Below are positions 1 to 5,822 of a stretch of 8,263 nucleotides of DNA, piece after piece. The stretch covers positions 1-8,263 of the forward strand of contig JAUSHF010000039.1 of the NCBI GenBank assembly GCA_030648705.1. The letters are read 5' to 3'. How positions within the stretch are numbered: position 1 is the first letter of the stretch; the number at the start of each line of letters is the position of its first letter. The notes beneath the pieces are model-generated. The model ran no database searches. It worked only from the letters and a program-made list of their open reading frames with translations, and had not been told where the DNA came from. Source of the stretch: a bacterium (GTDB lineage: Bacteria > Patescibacteriota > Minisyncoccia > Phycocordibacterales > PALSA-1337). Position numbers and translations under genes: made by a program.

Positions 1-2
1 AT

Positions 3-131
3 GCTACTATTACAGAGATTGGACGCGCAGCTAAAGTCATAGTAATGAAATACAAAGCTAAGAGTCGCTATCAGAAGAAAAACGGTCACAGACAGCCTTT
101 CATCAAAGTAAAAATCGACGCGCTTAAGTAA
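3..131 (+). CDS. rplU: 50S ribosomal protein bL21, C-terminal part (5' truncated by window edge)
   Basis: This is the last 42 codons of bL21, a large-subunit protein that binds 23S rRNA. The frame is open from the window edge to TAA at 129-131. The visible residues carry the family's C-terminal signature: an EIGRAAKVIVMKYKAK strand, then KSRYQKKNGHRQPF and a final IKVKIDALK. The GHRQP block is the most diagnostic part. The start and about 60 residues lie outside the window. A hairpin with a T-run follows at 206-234, so the transcript ends here. The usual downstream partner rpmA is not next; it lies at 7669-7941 on the other strand. Identity is clear from the residues; only the N-terminus is unseen. 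Confidence 0.95.
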   Translation, partial: ATITEIGRAAKVIVMKYKAKSRYQKKNGHRQPFIKVKIDALK

Positions 132-147
132 ATCTCAGAAAAGTTTG

Positions 148-171
148 GAATATCGGATTTGAATATCGGAT
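148..171. repeat. short direct repeat in the rplU 3' region
   Basis: The 11-mer GAATATCGGAT occurs at 148-158 and again at 161-171, 13 bp apart, with a third partial TCGGA directly after. It lies between the rplU stop and its terminator. No function is evident; it could be slippage duplication or a protein site. Confidence 0.4.
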
Positions 172-205
172 CGGAATGTAGGACGAAAATATAAATATAT
201 AAAAA

Positions 206-234
206 GAAAGACCGAGATTGCTCTCGGCCTTTTC
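206..234. terminator. bidirectional Rho-independent terminator
   Basis: A stem of CCGAGA (212-217) with TCTCGG (222-227) closes a 4-nt TTGC loop. After one A-C mismatch it is extended by GAAA/CTTT-type pairs. A T-run follows on the + strand (230-233). On the - strand the hairpin is followed by a T-rich tract (complement of 201-209). It can therefore end both rplU (+) and the orphan gene that converges on it (-). Confidence 0.85.
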
Positions 235-258
235 GAAATTTATCTGCTTTTTGTGTGG

Positions 259-1101
259 CTAACTGCGCCAGCGACCCTTACTGCGGTCGCGGTTGTCATG
301 GCCGTGATTCTTGTTGCCACGAGGGTTCTCGAACTCCTTGCCGAGTGTGTCGAAGAAGGAATCTTCAGTGCGCTTCTTCTCTTCAAGAACTCGGAAGCGG
401 TCTTGGATTTCCTCGAGCTTCTCTCGAGTCATTCCCCACAGTTTCTTAACTGGTTGACCTTCGCCTTGGCCCTGACGAATATTCTTCTCGCGAGCTTTGG
501 CGTTGCAGTTGTAACTGATCTGCATCCCCACACCTTTCACAAGGTGATAGGGCGATCCGCAGAAGTTCATCTCCTTCTCTTTGAAGATGTAGTGACAACC
601 CTGTTCGAAGCCCTTGTTCTCCTCGAGCGTCTTCGCCAAGTCTTTCGACTCAGCGAGTTTGCAGAGCAGGTCGTGGGTGATTCGGTACCATTTGACTGGC
701 ACGAACTTCTTCGCACACGTTGGGTTCCCACAGGTGCATTCTTCGCCGTCCTTGGACACGAGGAGTTTGACCTCCTCGAGGGTGAGCGATCGACCGAGAA
801 CGAATGCGATTTCCTCGCATCCGAAGAGGTATCGGTCGTTGCCGAGTGGGGTGTTGTAGATCGGAATCCACATGCTCGGACTTACCCCTCCGAATTCCTC
901 GCGCTGGGTGATCCATGCGAAGGCGTCCGGCTCGAGAGGCTTGAAATCATTTTTCCCCTCTTTCCCATCGTTTTTGCTTTCGGTCGCCACTTCGACTTCA
1001 TGGTCGGAGGTGGTGCTGTCGGAAATGATTCCAGCGACAGGTGTAGCGGCGGGTGTGGTGATTTCGGCCGCTTCGGTGTTACTAATGGCTTGAGTGCTCA
1101 T
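259..1101 (-). CDS. orphan 280-aa cysteine-rich hypothetical protein with basic tail, foreign composition
   Basis: I do not recognise this protein. Residues 1-58 are low-complexity (Thr, Ala, Ser, Glu, Asp) and probably disordered. Residues 59-205 look like a folded core rich in aromatics and Cys: C95, C122, C124, C129, C147, C169, C181 and C199, with a C-x-C-x4-C cluster at 122-129 and C169-H170. Zinc binding is possible but unproven. Residues 222-256 are helical and charged. Residues 257-280 form a basic Arg/Asn/His/Gly tail (R261, K264, R271, R273, K275, R277, R279) that could contact nucleic acid. There is no signal peptide or membrane segment, so it is probably cytosolic. The ATG at 1101 is chosen because AGGA sits 7 nt upstream (1109-1112), the clearest Shine-Dalgarno in the window. 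Codons are strongly GC-ending (43 of 58 by hand count over codons 53-110) and the Arg codons I read are CGN, unlike the AT-rich neighbours, which suggests transfer or unusual selection. Confidence 0.82.
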   Translation of the reverse strand: MSTQAISNTEAAEITTPAATPVAGIISDSTTSDHEVEVATESKNDGKEGKNDFKPLEPDAFAWITQREEFGGVSPSMWIPIYNTPLGNDRYLFGCEEIAFVLGRSLTLEEVKLLVSKDGEECTCGNPTCAKKFVPVKWYRITHDLLCKLAESKDLAKTLEENKGFEQGCHYIFKEKEMNFCGSPYHLVKGVGMQISYNCNAKAREKNIRQGQGEGQPVKKLWGMTREKLEEIQDRFRVLEEKKRTEDSFFDTLGKEFENPRGNKNHGHDNRDRSKGRWRS

Positions 1102-1108
1102 GGTATTT

Positions 1109-1112
1109 TCCT
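1109..1112 (-). promoter_or_regulatory. Shine-Dalgarno of the orphan gene
   Basis: AGGA (read on -, within CAGGAAAA) lies 7 nt before the ATG at 1101, a normal spacing. It supports this start. The other genes in the window lack an obvious equivalent. Confidence 0.7.
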
Positions 1113-1136
1113 GTATCCGTAATGCCGTAACTAGAT

Positions 1137-1166
1137 TTAATCATGAGAGCGACGTTGCCCCCACAT
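1137..1166 (-). other. possible 9-codon leader ORF
   Basis: Within the predicted leader of the orphan gene, an ATG at 1166 is preceded by AAAAGG (1173-1178) with a 6-nt gap and encodes MWGQRRSHD followed by TAA. It ends 35 nt before the orphan gene's start. It could be a regulatory leader peptide, but a reading frame this short arises easily by chance. Confidence 0.2.
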
Positions 1167-1172
1167 ACCAAA

Positions 1173-1184
1173 CCTTTTAAAAGG
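1173..1184. repeat. 12-bp perfect palindrome in the orphan gene's leader
   Basis: CCTTTTAAAAGG is its own reverse complement. It lies about 25-36 nt downstream of the predicted transcription start of the orphan gene. It could be a dimeric repressor site, or on the mRNA a site that hides the AAAAGG before the leader ORF. No direct evidence of function. Confidence 0.4.
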
Positions 1185-1215
1185 CAGATAAGTTGTTAAG
1201 TTTCTATCCTCCTGT

Positions 1216-1243
1216 ATGATAGCATATTATATAGAAATGTCAA
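1216..1243 (-). promoter_or_regulatory. strong sigma70-type promoter of the orphan gene, overlapping the recR stop
   Basis: Read on -, a consensus -35 TTGACA (1238-1243) is followed after 16 bp by TATCAT (1216-1221, 5 of 6 matches), with TG one base upstream of the -10 (extended -10). The expected start near 1209 gives a leader of about 107 nt before the ATG at 1101. The recR stop codon TGA (1240-1242) lies inside the -35 box, so the two genes share bases. Confidence 0.75.
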
Positions 1244-1857
1244 CCCCTATGTTTGAGCGCTTCTTTAATAGTCTCAGAATCGGAATATTCGAGTTCTGCT
1301 CCCGTAGATAGCCCTCGGCCTAATACGGTGATTTTAAAGCCATTTTTAAGCGAAATAGGGGCTATTTTCCCCCTTATTATATCTATAGTATGCTCACCTT
1401 CGGTATTTGCGGACATAGAGATTATGACTTCTTTTAGCTTTGAATTTTCTATCTTATTTACCAGTTCTGATAGGCGAACTTTATGTTCAGGATTCTTCTC
1501 TAATATTTGAATATTTGCACCGAGTATAAAGTACAAACCATTGTAAGAATGACTTTTTTCTATCACATCCATATCAGAATCTTTTGCTGTCACCATCAGT
1601 AATTCTGCATCCCTATTTTTATCAGAACAAATACTACAAAGGCTATGATTCGGATCCGTAAAGTTTTTTTCTAAAAAGAAACGAAAGCATGAAGGACAGT
1701 TTTTAATATATTTTTTCAAATTAGAAATCGAATCAGTCATACCTTTAATATATCCACTATCTTTTCTAAGTAAAAAGTAAACGAATCTCTTCGCTTGGCG
1801 CGGACCTATTCCGGGGAATTCTCTAAAATATTCTGTTAAGCGGTCTATTTCATTCAT
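1240..1857 (-). CDS. recR: recombination mediator protein RecR
   Basis: RecR works with RecO (and RecF) to load RecA on single-stranded DNA gaps coated with SSB. The 205 residues match the family length (about 200). Seen in order: a helix-hairpin-helix at 14-30 (FPGIGPRQAKRFVYFLL), a four-Cys zinc finger (C54, C57, C74, C77), a Toprim region at about 86-115, the SANTEGEHTIDII block at 149-161, and the C-terminal LGRGLSTGAELEYSDSETIKEAL that is diagnostic. Divergent points: by eye, the first acidic Toprim residue of typical RecR is Ala91, and the usual Gly-Gly-x-x-Ser-Pro-Leu stretch after it is replaced by GANIQIL. It starts at ATG 1857, 69 bp after the dnaB stop, without a Shine-Dalgarno. 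It may be read through from dnaB or from a weak TG-A-TAAAAA box at 1867-1872, 9 nt before the ATG. Confidence 0.95.
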   Translation of the reverse strand: MNEIDRLTEYFREFPGIGPRQAKRFVYFLLRKDSGYIKGMTDSISNLKKYIKNCPSCFRFFLEKNFTDPNHSLCSICSDKNRDAELLMVTAKDSDMDVIEKSHSYNGLYFILGANIQILEKNPEHKVRLSELVNKIENSKLKEVIISMSANTEGEHTIDIIRGKIAPISLKNGFKITVLGRGLSTGAELEYSDSETIKEALKHRG

Positions 1858-1926
1858 TGTTTTTACTTTTTATCATTCGGTTTTTACGATTTATATATTT
1901 ATATTTTGCAAATTTTTTTATCCTAA

Positions 1927-3321
1927 TTACATTCCTGCATTAGCATCAAATTCTCCAAAGTCACTCTTCTCAATACTCATAAAAGATGTATGTTTTTCAT
2001 TGAAGAATAACTCCACTACTCCTGTAGGGCCATTTCTATGTTTTTCGATCATTATCTTTGCGATATTTGGTCTAGTAGATTCTTTGTTATATTTATCTTC
2101 GCGGTGAATAAACATAACCACGTCGGCATCTTGCTCAATAGATCCTGAATCTCGAAGGTCAGAAAGTCTAGGTTCACCTCCACGCTGTTCTACGGCACGA
2201 GATAGCTGTGATAGGGCAATGACAGGAACTTCTAATTCACGAGCGAGATTTTTTAGAGAGCGAGATATCTCGGTAACTTGCTGAACTAAGTTATCAGTAT
2301 GTCTGCTCTGAGTAGGAACCATGAGCTGGAGGTAGTCTACTATGACGAGGCCGAGACCTTTCTCACTCTTTAATCTGCGAGCTACTGAACGCATTTTTAA
2401 AATATTATTACCGGGCTGATCGTCTATATAAATAGGAGCTTCGGCAAGTCTTCCCATAGCGCTCTGAATGGCACCAAAATCATTTTCAATACTTAAATTT
2501 TGACCGGTACGAAGTTTCCAAGCATCCACTTGTGATTCTGCGGAAAGCATTCTGTCCACTAACTGCTGGGAGCTCATTTCTAGAGAGAATATTCCCACTG
2601 GAACCTGATGATTCGTCGCAGCCTTACGTGCTATGTCTAGCGCCAGGGAAGTCTTACCCATGGAAGGTCGAGCGGCGAGAATAATAAGATCTGACTTTTG
2701 GAATCCAGCGAGTTTATGATCTAGCTCTTTAAATCCTGTAGGCACCCCGCGAAGCTCACCTTTAGTCTTATGAAGTCTATCTAATCTTTCCCAAGCTTCA
2801 TCGAGAGTGTCTTTAAGTGCTATGAATTTACTATTACCACTGTAGTTAGTAACTTCGAAAATCTTCTTCTCTGCTTTGTCGAGAATTTCTTCTAATTCGC
2901 CAGATTCATTCCAGCCTAATTCACTGATATGATCTGCGACAGCGATAAGATTTCTTAGAATATGCTTCTTATGAACAATATCAGAATAATGTTTAGCATT
3001 GGAAGCAGAAGGCACTACATTTACAAGTTCTGCTAAATAATTCATTCCTCCGATTTGATCGAAGGATCCTTTTTCTTTGAGAATAGTAGAAAGGGAAAGT
3101 AAATCTATTGGTGCCTGCTTACCCCATAAATCGAGCATGGCATTCCAGATTGTTCGATTTGCATCAGCATAGAAAGAATCTGCTTTGACAGTATCCACAA
3201 TTTCGAAAAGTATATCCTGTCTGAGCATGACAGATCCCAATAGAGCTTTTTCAGCATCTAAGCTTTGAGGTGGAATTCTGATTCCATCTAAAGTTATTGT
3301 TCTCGATAATGGTGATAACAT
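1927..3321 (-). CDS. dnaB: replicative DNA helicase DnaB
   Basis: This is the hexameric 5'-3' helicase that unwinds DNA ahead of the replication fork and recruits primase. At 464 residues it is full length. The N-terminal DnaB domain spans about 14-120 (PPQSLDAEKALLGS start), followed by a linker helix region around 165-190. The RecA-like motor begins near 193 (VPTGFKELDHKLAGF). Motifs visible: Walker A ARPSMGKTS (217-225) with K223 and T224; catalytic Glu247 in FSLEMS; Walker B LVIVDYLQL (325-333); LSQLSR (370-375); RLSDLRDSGSIEQDAD (385-400); and an arginine-finger region HRNGPTG (428-434). No intein or frameshift. The ATG at 3321 has no Shine-Dalgarno; a -10 box only 6 nt upstream suggests a leaderless mRNA. 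A consensus DnaA box lies 63 bp upstream of the start. recR follows. Confidence 0.97.
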   Translation of the reverse strand: MLSPLSRTITLDGIRIPPQSLDAEKALLGSVMLRQDILFEIVDTVKADSFYADANRTIWNAMLDLWGKQAPIDLLSLSTILKEKGSFDQIGGMNYLAELVNVVPSASNAKHYSDIVHKKHILRNLIAVADHISELGWNESGELEEILDKAEKKIFEVTNYSGNSKFIALKDTLDEAWERLDRLHKTKGELRGVPTGFKELDHKLAGFQKSDLIILAARPSMGKTSLALDIARKAATNHQVPVGIFSLEMSSQQLVDRMLSAESQVDAWKLRTGQNLSIENDFGAIQSAMGRLAEAPIYIDDQPGNNILKMRSVARRLKSEKGLGLVIVDYLQLMVPTQSRHTDNLVQQVTEISRSLKNLARELEVPVIALSQLSRAVEQRGGEPRLSDLRDSGSIEQDADVVMFIHREDKYNKESTRPNIAKIMIEKHRNGPTGVVELFFNEKHTSFMSIEKSDFGEFDANAGM

Positions 3322-3327
3322 ACAAAC

Positions 3328-3354
3328 ATTTTATCACAAGAATTAATATGTAAA
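3328..3354 (-). promoter_or_regulatory. dnaB promoter, predicted leaderless
   Basis: On -, TGATAAAAT gives an extended -10 with hexamer TAAAAT (3328-3333). TTTACA (3349-3354, 5 of 6 matches to TTGACA) lies 15 bp upstream, which is short but tolerable with an extended -10. Only 6 nt separate the -10 from the ATG, so transcription would start at about the A of the ATG. Confidence 0.5.
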
Positions 3355-3384
3355 ATTAAAAAAGCAAATGAATTGTGATTAAGG

Positions 3385-3393
3385 TGTGGATAA
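3385..3393 (-). promoter_or_regulatory. consensus DnaA box upstream of dnaB
   Basis: TTATCCACA read on - matches the classical 9-mer DnaA-binding consensus exactly. It lies in the 121-bp cysS-dnaB gap, 30 bp upstream of the putative -35 of dnaB. It may let DnaA control dnaB expression. A single box does not make an origin; a one-mismatch copy (GTATCCACA, + strand 3191-3199) is inside dnaB and is probably coincidental. Confidence 0.4.
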
Positions 3394-3442
3394 AATAGTG
3401 TGTATGACAAAAATTCTCTTTTAAAATGCAACTTTTTGAGAT

Positions 3443-4825
3443 TTAAATGATAGTACAAATATATCCCTCGCCCTTGTCAATAATATCGAAGCCCGATTTG
3501 TTTATTTCTAGTCTTAATTCGTCGGCTTTTTTCCAGTCTTTATTCTGGCGGGCCGATAATCTCTCTTCGGCCAACTTCTTCACATTTTCCGGAATTTCTA
3601 AATTTTGTTCAGCTTTATTAACTTCAAAAGATTTGTTTTTAAAATCTAAAGCAAAAACTTTATCAAAGTTTAAAGCAGTAAAGTACTTTTCTTCTGCAGT
3701 AATATTTTTATCATTTAGTAAATCATGGAATATAGCAAGAGCCTTTGGCATATTAAAGTCATCAATAATAGCTTCTTCAAATTTATTTTTATAATCAGAA
3801 TTTATTGCTGAAGAATTATTTTCCGTGTCTATGTTTTTTGAAATTTCTGCGAGGGTTTTGTATATTTTTTCCAAAGCATTTTTTGCACTGACCATTCCTT
3901 CGAAAGTGAAGTTCATCTGACTTCTGTAATGTGCACTAAATAAGAAATATCGATATACGAGAGGGGAGAATCCTGCCGATTCTATATCAGAAAGTTTAAA
4001 GAAATTTTGCTTCGATTTTGCCATTTTTTCCCCGTTCACATTCATGAATCCGCCGTGTATCCAATATTCTGATAATGGTTTGTCATAGCATGCTTCTGAC
4101 TGTGCTATTTCATTCGTGTGATGAGGGAAAATTAAATCTATTCCTCCTGTATGAATATCGAATGGCTGACCTAGTGCTTCATGAGACATTGCTGAACATT
4201 CAATATGCCAGCCAGGACGACCCTTACCGAATGGCGCTTCCCATGAATTCTCTCCGTCATTTTCACTCCAGAATTTCCAAAGAGCAAAGTCGCCGGGATT
4301 TTCTTTATCGTATTCATCATTTGAAATCCTTTCTTTTTGCTCAGCACCTTTTTTTATACCCGCTAAACTTCCATAATTATTTTTCTTATCAATACTAAAG
4401 TACACTCCATCGGATCCGACATACGCAAACTTTTTATCTATTAGAGTGGAGATTATAGAAATCATTTGAGGAACATATTTCGTAGCTCTCATAACTATAG
4501 TCGGCTTTAAAATATTTAGTCTCTTTAAATCTTCGAAAAATATTTCCTCGTATTTAAGAGTTAATTCAGAAAGTTTAATATTCTGCTCATGACTTCTTCT
4601 AATAGTCTTATCATCTATATCTGTAATATTCATCGCTTGGCGAACATAGAATTTTTCATATTCAAAAACGCGACGAATAATATCGCTCATTACATAAGTA
4701 CGAAGATTTCCGATATGTGCATTGTCATATACTGTCGGCCCGCACTGGTACATGGAAACTTCTCCATTTATTTTTGGAATAAAATTTATTTTTTCTTTGC
4801 GAAAGCTGTCGTAGAAGTTAATCAT
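3443..4825 (-). CDS. cysS: cysteinyl-tRNA synthetase
   Basis: This class I enzyme charges tRNA-Cys with cysteine using ATP. The 460 residues match the family (E. coli 461). The Rossmann fold carries YQCGPTVYDNAHIGNLRTY (26-44) with the HIGH-type signature HIGN at 37-40. The four zinc ligands that recognise cysteine are all in place: C28, C210 (WHIECSAM), H235 and E239 (PHHTNEIAQSE). The second ATP-binding signature is KMAKS (267-271) instead of KMSKS; the lysines needed for catalysis are kept. The C-terminal part (about 310-460) has the helical DALR-type and anticodon regions, with the late WKKADELRLEINKSGFDIID block. The ATG at 4825 lies 9 nt after the corA stop with no Shine-Dalgarno, so the two are almost certainly one transcript and may be translationally coupled. 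No convincing terminator follows it. Confidence 0.97.
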   Translation of the reverse strand: MINFYDSFRKEKINFIPKINGEVSMYQCGPTVYDNAHIGNLRTYVMSDIIRRVFEYEKFYVRQAMNITDIDDKTIRRSHEQNIKLSELTLKYEEIFFEDLKRLNILKPTIVMRATKYVPQMISIISTLIDKKFAYVGSDGVYFSIDKKNNYGSLAGIKKGAEQKERISNDEYDKENPGDFALWKFWSENDGENSWEAPFGKGRPGWHIECSAMSHEALGQPFDIHTGGIDLIFPHHTNEIAQSEACYDKPLSEYWIHGGFMNVNGEKMAKSKQNFFKLSDIESAGFSPLVYRYFLFSAHYRSQMNFTFEGMVSAKNALEKIYKTLAEISKNIDTENNSSAINSDYKNKFEEAIIDDFNMPKALAIFHDLLNDKNITAEEKYFTALNFDKVFALDFKNKSFEVNKAEQNLEIPENVKKLAEERLSARQNKDWKKADELRLEINKSGFDIIDKGEGYICTII

Positions 4826-4834
4826 TTTTTTAAA

Positions 4835-5758
4835 TTACATCCAATCTTTTCTCTTTGATAAGAGAACTATGGTAAGTGCGATAGCGATGAGAATTCCCAG
4901 AATCATTTCGAAGTCGTACGGCTGGCCAACTATAGGAACATGAGTGGTGTTTAGTGAAAATATCGCCACTATTAAAGAAAGAGGGAAAGTGATAAACGCC
5001 ATCAGTGTTAGCATTTTCATAGTCTCATTTTGCTTTGTAGAAAGAAGGGAATCGTTCGTCTCTCTAAGATCTGTTAGAAGCTCCTTATTATCAGTAGTCA
5101 TTTCCTGTATTTTGTGAAGAAGGGAATGTATATCTTCTATATAGTATTTAAAATTCGGACCGAATAATGGTACTAAATTTGCATCAGAAACATTTTTAAT
5201 AATTTCTTTATGAGGTCTAACTATTTGATGGAAATCTATAATTTCTCGAGCTGAATGGGAAATCTTAACCACCATTTCTTTTTCTTTTCCGACAAATATT
5301 TTATTTTCTATTCTCGTCAATTCTTCTTTAATTTTCTCTAAATCGTTCGAAAGATTCTTGTACATTCTTTTTAACATATAGTAAAAAAGAACGCCGGCAT
5401 TATCACCAAAGTCGCTTTTATCTATGATGGAATTTACTTCGAAGATTTTAGAAAAATTATGAAGAGGTTCTATCGCATCGTATTTCGTGGTGATGATATA
5501 ATCTTTGCCGATTATGAAGTCTACTTCTTTTTCGATTATAAAATGTTTATCTTTAATCTGAGTGCGAATAGGAAAATGAAGAACTATATAAATACAGTTA
5601 TTGTAAATTTCAAATCTCGGTTTAATACTTTTTTCAATGAGTTCTTCGCCGAGTATTGGATGAAGTCTATACTCTTTTACTAAGGACGATACTTCTTCTG
5701 CGTTTGGCGATTCTACATCTATCCAAGTGAGAGAACGATATGAATGCTTTTTTACCAT
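4835..5758 (-). CDS. corA: CorA-like Mg2+/divalent cation transporter with variant signature (SLN for GMN)
   Basis: This is a pentameric inner-membrane channel of the CorA/MIT superfamily, normally importing Mg2+ or Co2+. The 307 residues show the family plan: an N-terminal cytosolic alpha/beta domain (about 8-110, TWIDVESPNAEEV then FEIYNNCIYIVLHFPI and EVDFIIGKDYIITTK), a long helical stalk (about 118-245), TM1 (about 249-268), a short external loop and TM2 (about 284-300), ending in the basic KRKDWM. The hallmark Gly-Met-Asn at the end of TM1 reads Ser-Leu-Asn (268-270). GMN lines the pore mouth and is strongly conserved in true CorA, so ion selectivity or function may differ. I use the symbol for family only. 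The ATG at 5758 lies 10 nt after a perfect TATAAT. cysS follows in the same operon; ctpA diverges from it. Confidence 0.88.
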   Translation of the reverse strand: MVKKHSYRSLTWIDVESPNAEEVSSLVKEYRLHPILGEELIEKSIKPRFEIYNNCIYIVLHFPIRTQIKDKHFIIEKEVDFIIGKDYIITTKYDAIEPLHNFSKIFEVNSIIDKSDFGDNAGVLFYYMLKRMYKNLSNDLEKIKEELTRIENKIFVGKEKEMVVKISHSAREIIDFHQIVRPHKEIIKNVSDANLVPLFGPNFKYYIEDIHSLLHKIQEMTTDNKELLTDLRETNDSLLSTKQNETMKMLTLMAFITFPLSLIVAIFSLNTTHVPIVGQPYDFEMILGILIAIALTIVLLSKRKDWM

Positions 5759-5768
5759 GTTACATATG

Positions 5769-5798
5769 ATTATATCTCGCTTACTATACTTTTGCCAC
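5769..5798 (-). promoter_or_regulatory. corA-cysS promoter, nearly leaderless
   Basis: On -, a perfect TATAAT (5769-5774) has a weak -35 GTGGCA (5793-5798, 18-bp spacer, 4 of 6 matches). The -10 ends 10 nt before the corA ATG, so the leader would be only about 3-4 nt. It shares the 64-bp divergent region with the ctpA promoter. Confidence 0.6.
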
Positions 5799-5804
5799 TT
5801 TTTT

Positions 5805-5813
5805 TGCGATAAT
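5805..5813 (+). promoter_or_regulatory. ctpA promoter (-10), nearly leaderless
   Basis: TGCGATAAT is an extended -10 (TG, one base, then GATAAT at 5808-5813, 5 of 6 matches) with no good -35. It ends 9 nt before the ATG at 5823, so a start near 5820 would leave about 3 nt of leader. A second possible -10, TATACT (5785-5790), would give a leader of about 26 nt. Confidence 0.4.
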
Positions 5814-5822
5814 TATGTGTAT

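Noticed and set aside
253..1122. A 289-codon + strand frame starting GTG, with a hydrophobic N-terminus, lying across the orphan gene
   Set aside because: Its codons are exactly opposite those of the - strand gene, a common by-product of GC-rich third positions. The - strand has a promoter, a Shine-Dalgarno and a plausible soluble protein; the + frame has no start signals and follows a terminator.
1208..1213. AGGAGG on the - strand, a perfect Shine-Dalgarno match
   Set aside because: It lies at the predicted transcription start, about 107 nt from the gene's ATG, with no start codon at a usable distance after it.
3400..3442. Possible terminator after cysS (TCTC ... GAGA followed by a T-run on -)
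   Set aside because: Only four outer pairs form, the inner A- and T-runs do not align without a large bulge, so the hairpin would be weak.
3447..3794. Antisense frames within cysS, corA, recR and ctpA (for example 3447-3794, 4075-4398, 5459-5683, 6521-6742)
   Set aside because: They overlap well-identified conserved genes, have no start signals and show composition expected of shadow frames.
5727..5822. Upstream extension of the ctpA frame by 32 codons
   Set aside because: It overlaps the start of corA on the other strand and the promoter region, and it puts Cys/Phe-rich sequence before a normal signal anchor. The ATG at 5823 gives the expected N-terminus.
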